From NCBI GenBank assembly GCA_964569315.1, contig CAZMUZ010000042.1, positions 1 through 27,775 of the forward strand: a stretch of 27,775 nt of DNA. The letters run 5' to 3'. This DNA is from CADEFF01 sp964569315 (GTDB taxonomy: Bacteria; Pseudomonadota; Alphaproteobacteria; Dongiales; Dongiaceae). Every line of letters starts with the position of its first letter. Position 1 is the stretch's first letter. Positions 6,688 through 14,546 of the stretch are shown here, piece by piece. The notes under the pieces are model-generated. The model made no database searches. It saw only the letters and a list, made by a program, of their open reading frames with translations, and was not told where the DNA came from. The position numbers were made by a program, and so were the translations under genes.

Positions 6688-7134
6688 ATGATTTTGTTCG
6701 AACTCAAATGTCCCGCCGACCACCGCTTCGAGGTGTGGTTCCGCGACGGGCGCAATTTCGACAGCCAGCGCAAGAGCGGCAGGATCGTCTGTCCGGATTG
6801 CGGCAGCCGGAAGGTCGAGAAGGCGCCGATGGCGCCGCGCATCGCCAAGAAGGCGGGCGCCAAGGTGCCGCGCAAGCCCGAAATCTCGCCGCCGCCGACC
6901 GAGATGCCGACGCAGATGGCGGTGATGACGGCGCTTCGCGAGCTGCGCTCGCAGATCGAGGCCAATTGCGACTATGTCGGCCCCGAATTCGCCGAGGAAG
7001 CGCGCCGCATCCATCACGGCGAGACGGAAGCGCGGGGCATCTACGGCGAGACCACCGAGGACGAGGCAAAGGCGCTCGACGACGAGGGCATCGAAATCGC
7101 CCGCGTGCCGTGGGTGCCGCGGCACGATAGCTGA
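6688..7134 (+). CDS. DUF1178 family protein
   Basis: A 148-residue protein of the DUF1178 family, whose function is not known. It starts with MILFELKCPADHRFEVWF and has a possible metal site from C8, H12 and the C35-P-D-C38 pair. A proline-rich middle is followed by a helical C terminus with HHGETEARGIYGE, a block conserved in the family. The family commonly lies beside grxC, the nitrilase-like gene and ubiG in alphaproteobacteria. Here the sulfotransferase array and an assembly gap separate it from ubiG. The stop is two bases before the run of Ns, so nothing can be said about what follows. Confidence 0.88.
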   Translation: MILFELKCPADHRFEVWFRDGRNFDSQRKSGRIVCPDCGSRKVEKAPMAPRIAKKAGAKVPRKPEISPPPTEMPTQMAVMTALRELRSQIEANCDYVGPEFAEEARRIHHGETEARGIYGETTEDEAKALDDEGIEIARVPWVPRHDS

Positions 7135-7136
7135 CC

Positions 7137-7236
7137 NNNNNNNNNNNNNNNNNNNNNNNNNNNNNNNNNNNNNNNNNNNNNNNNNNNNNNNNNNNNNNNN
7201 NNNNNNNNNNNNNNNNNNNNNNNNNNNNNNNNNNNN
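7137..7236. other. Assembly gap (100 Ns)
   Basis: Exactly 100 unknown bases, a common placeholder for a scaffold gap of unknown size. It cuts the 3' end of the distal sulfotransferase-methyltransferase gene and separates it from the DUF1178 gene. Confidence 0.99.
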
Positions 7237-8708
7237 GCCGGCTTCTTTCCCCCGCCGCGCGCCGGGCCTGGCTGGCTCCGGATCTTGCGCCGCGGCCGGC
7301 GCGGCTTGCGCGCCAGCGCCGCCTTCGGGATCAGGCGGAAGAGGCTCTGCTTGCCGTCGAAAGCGAACTTCGCCTGCGGCTGAAACCCGGCGGCGATGAA
7401 GGCGCGCATCAGCTCGTTGCGCGTGAAGCCGTTCTTCCAGCCGAGCGCCGCGCGGTCGAGATCGAGCGTGTCGTCGCGCGCGTAATAGCTGACGAAGACG
7501 GGTTTGTTGTAGCGTCGCAGCGTTTGCAGCAATCCGGGGAGGTCGAGCGCATATTCGAGAACGCCGAGTGCTGCGATATGCGTCGCCTCGTTCGCCGCCG
7601 GCGCGTCGCCGCCGTAGAAATCGGCGGCGGTGAAGAGCGGCGAGCGCCTGACCAGATCGGCCGGGAGATGGCTGCAGCCGGCCGGGAGCAGCTTGCGCAT
7701 CGCCGCGGTGCCGCAGCCGATGTCGAGCAGGACCGCGTCGGGCTTCAGGTTGCGCGACACCAGAAGCCGTGCGCGGCGGCGGCCGAAGACCGGCTCGAGA
7801 GGCTCCGGGCCTTTCCAGTTCCAGCTTTCCACGTCGCGATAGGGAACCGCGTTCTGGTCCGGATCGACGCGCAGCCGGAAATCGTGGCTGCGCACCCGCA
7901 AGGCGGGCTTCGGCACGTCGTAGCCGAAGGCGAGCGAATATTCCGGAAGGATGCGCCAGAGCCGCTCGGCCATGCCGCGCATCGGGCCGTCGGGCTCCTC
8001 GTCGAAGCGGTCGAGCGCGTTCTTGCTGATGGCCTTGCCGTGTTTCGCCATCTCCCACTTGCTGCGGGTGCCGGCTTCGATCATCAGGTTCCAGCGATCC
8101 TCGCCGAGCCTGTCGAGCCCGACATAGCCCGCCAGTCGCACGAGAGCGGCGGGATCCTCCACCAGGTCCTCGTAGCGCAGCACCATATGGCCGCGCTGCC
8201 GCATCGCCATCAGCTCGTGAACGCTATGGGCGATGCGTCCGAAGACCCAGGCCTCGTCGCGGAGATGCTTGCGGTCGCCGAACACCAGCCCCATGCGGTT
8301 GACGAGCTCGAGCGCCGAGATCGCCACGGCCCGCAGATCGCGCACGCAGAGGATGAGTTTTTGCGGCGGATAGGTCCGAAACAGGCGTCGCCAGCCCACC
8401 AGATCGACATATTTGACGCCCCAGAACTGCAGCGGCATGAGCTGCGGCAGCACGTTTTCGTCGAAATAATCGACATTATGCGAATAGAGGCCGCGCTCCG
8501 GCGGATCGCCGACGGCGAGCCCCGCCTCCCGGTAGAGCTTGTGCAGCTTCTCCTGCAGGGGAGCGTCCCACTGGCCATGCAGGTTGGGTTCGCTGATGAC
8601 GAGCGACTTGCCGGCAACGGTCAGCAGGTCGCAGACCAGCGTCGTGCCGGTCCGCATCAAACCCATCACCGCCACGCCCATGGGCGTGCCCTTGTTGGCG
8701 ACCGCCAT
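7237..8708 (-). CDS. Sulfotransferase-methyltransferase fusion, array copy 5 (distal, 3' end lost in gap)
   Basis: 490 codons are visible; the stop lies in the gap. The N-terminal sulfotransferase domain has the PAPS phosphosulfate loop G-L-M-R-T-G-T-T (residues 16-23), an S-E-P motif (39-41), the 3'-phosphate site C-V-R-D-L-R-A-V-A-I-S (121-131) and RYEDL (178-182). The linker W-K-G-P...E-P-V-F-G-R-R-R-A-R spans 298-314. The C-terminal half looks like a compact methyltransferase: intact SAM loop L-D-I-G-C-G (328-333), LGVLEYALDLPGLL (381-394) and the terminal FDGKQSLFRL (450-459). A Lys/Arg/Pro-rich tail (462-490) follows and enters the gap; no other copy has so long a basic tail, except a shorter one in copy 2. 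The ATG at 8708 has AGGAG at 8714-8718, overlapping the stop codon of copy 4. The substrate is unknown. Confidence 0.85.
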
Positions 8709-8716
8709 CCCCGCTC

Positions 8717-10153
8717 CTAAACGACCGTCGCCCCGGATTTCGGCGGTCGCAGCCGAAACAGCCCCTGAAAGCCGTCCGCGGCCCAGCGCACGTCGATCGC
8801 GAATCCCGCCGCTGTCGCCGCCTGCTGGAACGCCGCGCGCGTCAGGGGCGTCCGCCAGCCGAAATCCGCGATATCGATCCCCGCCACATCTTCCGCCGCA
8901 TAGTAGCTGCCGACGACCGGCGCTGCATAGCGACGGAGCGCCTTCAGGAAGGCCGGCAGGTCATCGACATGTTCGAGGAGCCCGAACGCCGCCACCAGCT
9001 CGATGCCGGACAGCGCCGGCAACTGCCCGCGACAGAGATCGGCCGCCTGGAATTCCGGCGCGCGCGCGGCGAGATCGACGGGCAGGCAGGTCGAGCCCTT
9101 CGGCAGCAGCGGGGCGAGGGCCATGGTCCCGCTGGCGAGATCGAGGGCGTTCACCGGCCGCGTCACGCGCCCGGCAACGATGAACCGGGCACGCCGCCGG
9201 CCGAAAGCGGGCTCCAGCCTGTCCGGGCCGCGCCAGCGCGGCTTCGAGAGCGCGCGATAATCCACGGGATTGTCGGCCTCCGCCGAGGGTTTCTGGAAGG
9301 CGTGACCGGAGAGTCGGACGCTGCTCGAGGGAACTTCGAAGCCGAAGGCTTCGCCATAGTCCGGGAAGAGGCGCCAGAGCCGTTCCGCCATGCTGCGGAC
9401 CGGCCCGGGCGGCTCCGCATCGAACCGGTCGAGCGAACGACCGGTGATGGCCTCGCCATGCTTTTCGCGTTCCCAGGCGGCGCGGCGTTCGCCGTGACGC
9501 GCAAGATTGAGCCGGCCCTCGCCCAGTTTCTCGAGCCCGACGAAGCGCGCGAGGCGGATGCGCGCCTTCTCGTCGGTCACCAGGTCTTCGTAGCGCAAGG
9601 CGAGATGCGGCAGGCGCCTCAGGGCGAGCAGCTCATGCACGCTGTAGGCGATGAAGCCGAAGAGCCATGCCTCGTCCCGCCGATGCCGGTCGTCGCCGAA
9701 CCGCATGCGCGTGCGGTTCATCAGCTCGAGGCCCGAGACGAAGACCGCCCGCAGGTCGCGCACGGTGACGATCAGCCGGCGCGGCAGATAGGTTTCGACG
9801 GTGCGACGCCAGCTATGGAGATCGGCATATTTGGCGCCCCACATCCAGCCCCCGGCACGGAGCTGCGGCAGGATCCGCGCGACGAAATGATCCTGGTTGA
9901 GGGAATAGTCCTCGGCCGGCGGCAACGGTCCCGGATCGAGGCCCACCCCGCGATAGATCGGGAAGAGCGTGTCCTGAAGCGCCGGCGACCAGCGATCCAG
10001 CAGATAGGGCTCGTTCAGCACGAGGGAGCGCTGGGGCACGGTGAGGAGATCGGCGACCAGCGTCGAGCCGCTGCGCATCATGCCCATGACGGCGATATCC
10101 ATGCGCGGCGTGGGAGCCGGCGGCCGGCTCGCGTCCGGCGTCGGGCCGGTCAT
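8717..10153 (-). CDS. Sulfotransferase-methyltransferase fusion, array copy 4
   Basis: 478 residues. A Pro-rich N-terminal extension (1-17) is followed by the sulfotransferase domain: PAPS loop G-M-M-R-S-G-S-T (24-31), N-E-P (47-49), V-R-D-L-R-A-V-F-V-S (131-140) and RYEDL (187-191). The linker W-R-G-P...R-R-R-A-R is at 307-323. In the methyltransferase-like half the SAM loop is altered to L-D-L-A-S-G-T (337-343), where other copies have G-C-G or G-G-G, but GLLEHVDDLPAFL (391-403) is well kept. It ends with F-Q-G-L-F-R-L-R-P in place of the G-[RK]-Q-S-[LF] motif. Its ATG overlaps the stop of copy 3 (ATGA) and it ends eight bases before copy 5. It may still sulfate while methyl transfer is weakened or lost; this is inference. 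Confidence 0.87.
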   Translation of the reverse strand: MTGPTPDASRPPAPTPRMDIAVMGMMRSGSTLVADLLTVPQRSLVLNEPYLLDRWSPALQDTLFPIYRGVGLDPGPLPPAEDYSLNQDHFVARILPQLRAGGWMWGAKYADLHSWRRTVETYLPRRLIVTVRDLRAVFVSGLELMNRTRMRFGDDRHRRDEAWLFGFIAYSVHELLALRRLPHLALRYEDLVTDEKARIRLARFVGLEKLGEGRLNLARHGERRAAWEREKHGEAITGRSLDRFDAEPPGPVRSMAERLWRLFPDYGEAFGFEVPSSSVRLSGHAFQKPSAEADNPVDYRALSKPRWRGPDRLEPAFGRRRARFIVAGRVTRPVNALDLASGTMALAPLLPKGSTCLPVDLAARAPEFQAADLCRGQLPALSGIELVAAFGLLEHVDDLPAFLKALRRYAAPVVGSYYAAEDVAGIDIADFGWRTPLTRAAFQQAATAAGFAIDVRWAADGFQGLFRLRPPKSGATVV

Positions 10154-11586
10154 GCGGCCGCGGCTGCCGGCTTCGATCGGCCGGGAATGGCGACCGGCCG
10201 GAGCTTGAGGAGGCTCTGCCGCCCGTCGAAGACCCAGGCCGCCACGCTCTTGAACCCGACCGCGGCAAGGCCGTTCTGGAGCTGGCGGCGCGTCAGGTGA
10301 TTGACCCAGCCCAACGCCGCGCGGTCGAGCCCGGCGGTGTCGTCGGTGCAATGGAATGCAATCAGCGCCGGCAGCCCATAGGCGCGCAACGCGCGGAGGA
10401 AGCGCGGCAGGCGATGCACCTGCTCGAGGATGTCGAGCGCCACCACGAAGGTCGCCTCGCCCTTCGGCGGCAGCTCGCCCGCAAGGATGTCGGGCAGCGC
10501 CTGCTTCGCTCCGCGCTTCGCCGGCAGGCCGGCCAGGAGTCGCGCCCCCTTGGGCAGCTCGGTGCGGAGCGCGCTGACGCCGCCGCCGAGATCGAGCACC
10601 ACGGCGTTCTCGGGAATGTTCTTGATCGCGATCGCCCGTGCCCGTCGCCGGGCGAAAGCGCGCTCGAGCTGCGTCGGTCCGCGCCATTCGCGGTTCTCGA
10701 CCTGGCGATAGCGGAAGGGGATGTCGCCCGGCCGCGGGCGGATCGCGAGATCGTGAACGGCGATGCGCTGCTTCGGCTCGGCGACGTCGTAATCGAAGGC
10801 GAGCGAATACTCCCCCAGCAACCGCCAGAGCCGCTCCGCCATCGCTTTGGCCGGCCCTTCGGGTTCGCGCTCGAAGCGGCCGATGGCGTTGGCGGTGATT
10901 CTCGTCCCGCCGCCATGCTTGGTCAGCTCCCACTTGTTCCGCCGCTCGCTCTCGACCAGCAGGTTCAGCCGCTCGGTGCCGAGCTCGTCGAGGCCGACAT
11001 AATCCGCGAGGCGCCGCGGCGTCCCGGGATCGCCGACCAGGTCCTCGTAGCGCAGCACGAAATGCGGGCGACGGCGCAGGCTCATCAGCTCGTGGATCGT
11101 GTAGCAGAGCCTGGCGAAGACCCAGGCCTCGTCGCGCATATGCTGCCCGCCGCTGAAGGCAAGCCCCATCCGCTCCACCAGTTCGAGCGCGGAAAGCGTG
11201 GTTTCGCGCAGATCGCGCACGCAAAGCACCAGCTTTTTCGGCTCGTAGCGGTCGAAAATCGACTGCCAGCCGACGAGATCGACATATTTGACGCCCCAGA
11301 AATCGAGTTCCCGGAGCCGCGGGAGGATCGCGCGGTCGAAATAGTGATGGATGCGGGCCGGCGTTTCCTTGGGCGGCCGGGCCGGGGGCGGCGGAACCGG
11401 GAGCCCGAAATCGGCGGCGAGCCGGTGGAGCTGCGCGTTGGTGCTGTCGGACCAGCGGCCGTGCAGGTTCGGCTCGCTGAAGACGAGCGACTTGCCGCGC
11501 ACGGTCAAGAGGTCGGCGACGAGCGTCGTGCCGCTCCGCATCAACCCCATCACGGCGACGCCCATCGATGTATCGGCCTTGGCCAT
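10150..11586 (-). CDS. Sulfotransferase-methyltransferase fusion, array copy 3
   Basis: 478 residues. PAPS loop G-L-M-R-S-G-T-T at 14-21, S-E-P at 37-39, C-V-R-D-L-R-E-T-T-L-S at 122-132, RYEDL at 179-183, linker W-R-G-P...R-R-R-A-R at 301-317. The SAM loop L-D-L-G-G-G (331-336) is plausible, but the usual acidic residue after strand 2 is not evident (LLAGLPAKRG). It ends with DGRQSLLKLRP and a short Ala-rich tail. I chose the ATG at 11586 because it aligns with the start of copy 5 (M-A-x-A-x...M-G-V-A-V-M-G-L-M-R). A TTG at 11667 would add 27 residues overlapping copy 2. Over the first conserved 38 residues it matches copy 5 at 33 positions, the closest pair in the array. Confidence 0.86.
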   Translation of the reverse strand: MAKADTSMGVAVMGLMRSGTTLVADLLTVRGKSLVFSEPNLHGRWSDSTNAQLHRLAADFGLPVPPPPARPPKETPARIHHYFDRAILPRLRELDFWGVKYVDLVGWQSIFDRYEPKKLVLCVRDLRETTLSALELVERMGLAFSGGQHMRDEAWVFARLCYTIHELMSLRRRPHFVLRYEDLVGDPGTPRRLADYVGLDELGTERLNLLVESERRNKWELTKHGGGTRITANAIGRFEREPEGPAKAMAERLWRLLGEYSLAFDYDVAEPKQRIAVHDLAIRPRPGDIPFRYRQVENREWRGPTQLERAFARRRARAIAIKNIPENAVVLDLGGGVSALRTELPKGARLLAGLPAKRGAKQALPDILAGELPPKGEATFVVALDILEQVHRLPRFLRALRAYGLPALIAFHCTDDTAGLDRAALGWVNHLTRRQLQNGLAAVGFKSVAAWVFDGRQSLLKLRPVAIPGRSKPAAAAA

Positions 11587-11638
11587 CGGTCCCCAGGAAG
11601 CGGCCGTCCGCGGGGCGGAACGGCGATGCGCGCCGGCA

Positions 11639-13138
11639 CTATTTCCGGCGGGGTTTTCCCCTGTCAATCGGTTCCCGGCCGGGTTTCCCGGCCGCGATTT
11701 TGCCGTCCGGACGTAGCGGACGGAGATGAATAAAGCTTTGCCGGCCGAAACGCGCCCAGCGGGCGTCCATGCGAAAGCCGGCGGCGCGGCAGGCGGCGGC
11801 GAGCTCGGCCCGGGTCAGGTGATTGACCCAGCCATAGGCGGTCCGGTCGAGGTCGGCGGTGTCGTCCGCCGTGTGGTAGGTGGCGATCACCGGCCGATCG
11901 TAGAGACGGAGCTGCCGCAGCAGCGCGGGAAGCTCGGGGCCGAGCAGCTCGAGAATCCCGAAGGCCAGGATATGGGTCGCATCGGACGCCTCGGGAAACT
12001 CCAGCTTGTCGAGCCGCGAGACGCGATAGGTCTCCGCGCGCGCCGCGACGTCGGCAGGCAGATGCTGCGCGCCCTTGGCGAGGAGCGACTGCAGCGCCGG
12101 CGTCCCGCAGCCGAGCTCGAGGATGCGGGCGTCCGCCGGCAGGCGTTCGGCGATGAAGGCGCGCGCGCGCCGGAGCGCGAACACGGGCTCGAGCTGGGCG
12201 GGCCCCGTCCAGTCGCGGGTTTCGGATCGGCGATAGACGATGGGATTCCCGGCGTCGGCGGCCCTCGAGAAATCATGGCCGCGGATCCAGGTCTCCGGCG
12301 GCGGCATCTCATAGCCGAAGGCCTCGGAATATTCCGGCAGCAGGCGCCAGAGACGGTCGGCCAGGGCCTTCACCGGCCCCCAGGGTTCCTCGCGATAGCG
12401 CCCGACGGATCGCGTCGAGATGCCTTCGCCATGCTTCCGCAACTCCCATTGGCGGGCCATGCCGCCGGCTTCCAGATTCTCGCGCTTGTCGGAGAGACGT
12501 TCGAAACCCACGAAATCGGCGACGCGCTGCCGCATCGCCGGGTCGCTCGCCATGTCCTCGTAGCGCACCAGCAGATGCGGCTCGCGCTGCATCGCCATCA
12601 CCTCATGGACGTTGAAGGCGAGGTTCGACATCACCCACGCGTCGTCGCGCATATAGCGCCGGCCGTAGAAAGCGAGCCGCAGCCGCGCGATACGGTCGAT
12701 CGCGGAGATCGCGACGTCGCGAATGTCCCGCACGGTCAGGATCAGATGCTTCGGCCGGTAGCGGGCGAGGGTGGGACGCCAATCGACCAGATCGACATAT
12801 TTGGTGCCCCAGCGCGGCAGCCGTCGGAGCTGCGGCAGCAGCACCTTGTCGAAATAGGCGCCGTAGGAAGGCCACTCGGTCTCGACCGGCGGCGTCGGCC
12901 CCGGATCGAGGCCGAAATTCGCGGCGAGCTTGTGGATGCGGTCGACGACCGTCGGGCTCCAGCGCCCGAGGATGTTGGGCTCGCTCAGGATGAGGCACTC
13001 GCCGCGGATGGTGAGCAGGTCGGAGAGCAGGGTCGAGCCGCTCCGCATCAGCCCCATCACCGCGATATCCATGCGGCTCGCGGCCGGCGGCCGGGTTTTC
13101 CTCGCGGCTCCGGGATCCTCGGCGATGGGGCCACCCAT
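11639..13138 (-). CDS. Sulfotransferase-methyltransferase fusion, array copy 2
   Basis: 499 residues, the longest copy. After an extension of about 22 residues come the PAPS loop G-L-M-R-S-G-S-T (29-36), S-E-P (52-54), T-V-R-D-I-R-D-V-A-I-S (135-145) and RYEDM (192-196). The linker W-T-G-P...R-R-A-R spans 310-326. The methyltransferase-like half has a canonical SAM loop L-E-L-G-C-G-T (340-346), then YHTADDTADLDR (421-432) and FGRQSFIHLRP (464-474). The C-terminal tail is basic. The upstream copy 1 ends 19 bases before its ATG, and 52 bases separate it from copy 3. An internal ATG at codon 23 directly precedes the conserved domain, so the true start could be there (13072). Confidence 0.85.
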   Translation of the reverse strand: MGGPIAEDPGAARKTRPPAASRMDIAVMGLMRSGSTLLSDLLTIRGECLILSEPNILGRWSPTVVDRIHKLAANFGLDPGPTPPVETEWPSYGAYFDKVLLPQLRRLPRWGTKYVDLVDWRPTLARYRPKHLILTVRDIRDVAISAIDRIARLRLAFYGRRYMRDDAWVMSNLAFNVHEVMAMQREPHLLVRYEDMASDPAMRQRVADFVGFERLSDKRENLEAGGMARQWELRKHGEGISTRSVGRYREEPWGPVKALADRLWRLLPEYSEAFGYEMPPPETWIRGHDFSRAADAGNPIVYRRSETRDWTGPAQLEPVFALRRARAFIAERLPADARILELGCGTPALQSLLAKGAQHLPADVAARAETYRVSRLDKLEFPEASDATHILAFGILELLGPELPALLRQLRLYDRPVIATYHTADDTADLDRTAYGWVNHLTRAELAAACRAAGFRMDARWARFGRQSFIHLRPLRPDGKIAAGKPGREPIDRGKPRRK

Positions 13139-13157
13139 GGCTCGGCCTGCCGTCGCT

Positions 13158-14546
13158 TTAGCGCGGGGTCAGGCGGAAGAGGCTCTGCCGCCCGTCGAAG
13201 GCCCAGCGCGCCCGCAAGGCGAAGCCCGCCTCCGTGCAGAGGCGGGCGAGCCCGTCCCGGTCGAGATGGCTGCTCCAGCCGAGGCCGGCGCGGTCGAGAT
13301 CGGCATTGTCGTCGGTCGCATGGTAGCTCCCGAGCAGCGGCAGGCCGGCGGCGCGTAGCCCCCGCAGGAAGCGCGGCAGATCCTCGACGAACTCGAGCAT
13401 GCCGAGCGACGTCGCGACGGTGGCACCGTCGGTCGCCGGAAGCTCGCCCTCGTGCAACCGGGCGATGCGATCCTCGCGGCCGCGGGGCGTGCCGTCGGCG
13501 CGCAGCAGGACCGTCTCCGGCGGCAGCAGGCTCGCGAGGCTGGGGGCGCCGTAGCAGAGATCGAGCAGCTTCGCGTCCTTGCCGATCGCGCGCGCCGCCG
13601 CGATGCGCGCCCGGCGCTGGGCGAAGCTCGGCTCGAACTGGGCGGGGCCCGGCCATTCCCAGTTTTCGGTCTGGAGATAGTCGATCGGCTTTCGCATGCG
13701 TGCGGAGGCGGCGAAATCATGGCCCTCGAGCGCGCCGTCGGCGGGCGGCAGGTCGTAGCCGAAGGCCGCGGAATATTCGGGAAGCAGCTTCCAGAGGCGC
13801 TCGGCGAGCGCGCGGACCGGGCCCGGCGGCTCGCTCGCGAAGCGGCCGACGGACGCGTCGCTGATGCGACCTTGATGCTTGTCGATCTCCCAGGCGCGCT
13901 TGAGGTCGGCGGCCTTGAGATTGAAGCGATCCTCCTGCAACCGCTCGAGCCCCACATAGTCGGCGATCGCCTGCTGCGCGGCGCCGCGCGCCAGATCCTC
14001 GTAGCGCACGACGAGATGCGGCAGGGCGCGCATCGCCATCAGCTCCTGGACGCTATAGGCGAGCCCCGCCAGCACCCAGGCCTCGTCGCGCATGCGCGGC
14101 ACGCCGCGAAAGACGATGCCGAGACGGCAGATGCGGTCGATGCCGGAGATCGCGGCGTCCCGCAGGTCGCGGACGCAGAGGATCAGCCGCTTCGGCGGGA
14201 AGGCGCGGAGCAGCCCGCGCCAGCCGCTGAAATCGACGTTCTTGATGCCCCAGCGGTCGAGGGTCGCGAGCTGCGGGACGAGGGCCTCCCGGAAGTAGCG
14301 CGCATAGCTTCGGCCGTAGTCGTCGGCTTCGGGCGGCGTCTCGGGCAGGTCGAGCCCGACGAGGCGGGCGAGCTTGTGCACGCGGCCGGCCGTATTGCGG
14401 CTCCAATGCTTGAAGATCTCGGGCTCGCTGATGACGAGGGACCGGCCCGGCACGGTCAGCATGTCGGAGACGAGGGTCGTGCCGCTGCGCGCGAGCCCGA
14501 ACACCATCACATCCATCGGGATAGCGGAAACGGCGGGTTCAGCCAT
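13158..14546 (-). CDS. Sulfotransferase-methyltransferase fusion, array copy 1 (first after ubiG)
   Basis: 462 residues. PAPS loop G-L-A-R-S-G-T-T (17-24), S-E-P (40-42), C-V-R-D-L-R-D-A-A-I-S (124-134), RYEDL (181-185), linker W-P-G-P...R-R-A-R (298-314). By eye it is the most divergent copy. The SAM loop position reads L-D-L-C-Y-G-A-P-S (328-336), without the usual G-x-G, so SAM binding is doubtful. GMLEFVEDLPRFL and the terminal FDGRQSLFRLTPR are kept, which shows the domain is still under some constraint. Its ATG lies eight bases inside the end of ubiG, so translation is probably coupled to it. Sulfotransferase activity is the better supported half of the prediction. Confidence 0.87.
   Translation of the reverse strand: MAEPAVSAIPMDVMVFGLARSGTTLVSDMLTVPGRSLVISEPEIFKHWSRNTAGRVHKLARLVGLDLPETPPEADDYGRSYARYFREALVPQLATLDRWGIKNVDFSGWRGLLRAFPPKRLILCVRDLRDAAISGIDRICRLGIVFRGVPRMRDEAWVLAGLAYSVQELMAMRALPHLVVRYEDLARGAAQQAIADYVGLERLQEDRFNLKAADLKRAWEIDKHQGRISDASVGRFASEPPGPVRALAERLWKLLPEYSAAFGYDLPPADGALEGHDFAASARMRKPIDYLQTENWEWPGPAQFEPSFAQRRARIAAARAIGKDAKLLDLCYGAPSLASLLPPETVLLRADGTPRGREDRIARLHEGELPATDGATVATSLGMLEFVEDLPRFLRGLRAAGLPLLGSYHATDDNADLDRAGLGWSSHLDRDGLARLCTEAGFALRARWAFDGRQSLFRLTPR

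Noticed and set aside
7237..13138. The idea that the array is a clean duplication of a two-gene unit (copies 2-3 and copies 4-5)
   Set aside because: The first conserved block links copies 3 and 5 strongly, but copies 2 and 4 are no closer to each other than copy 2 is to copy 3. A later block makes copy 4 closer to copy 5. The pattern is not consistent.
7237..14546. Toxin, anti-phage or secretion system made of the repeated genes
   Set aside because: No nuclease, protease, membrane, immunity or mobile-element gene is present. All conserved motifs point to group-transfer enzymes.
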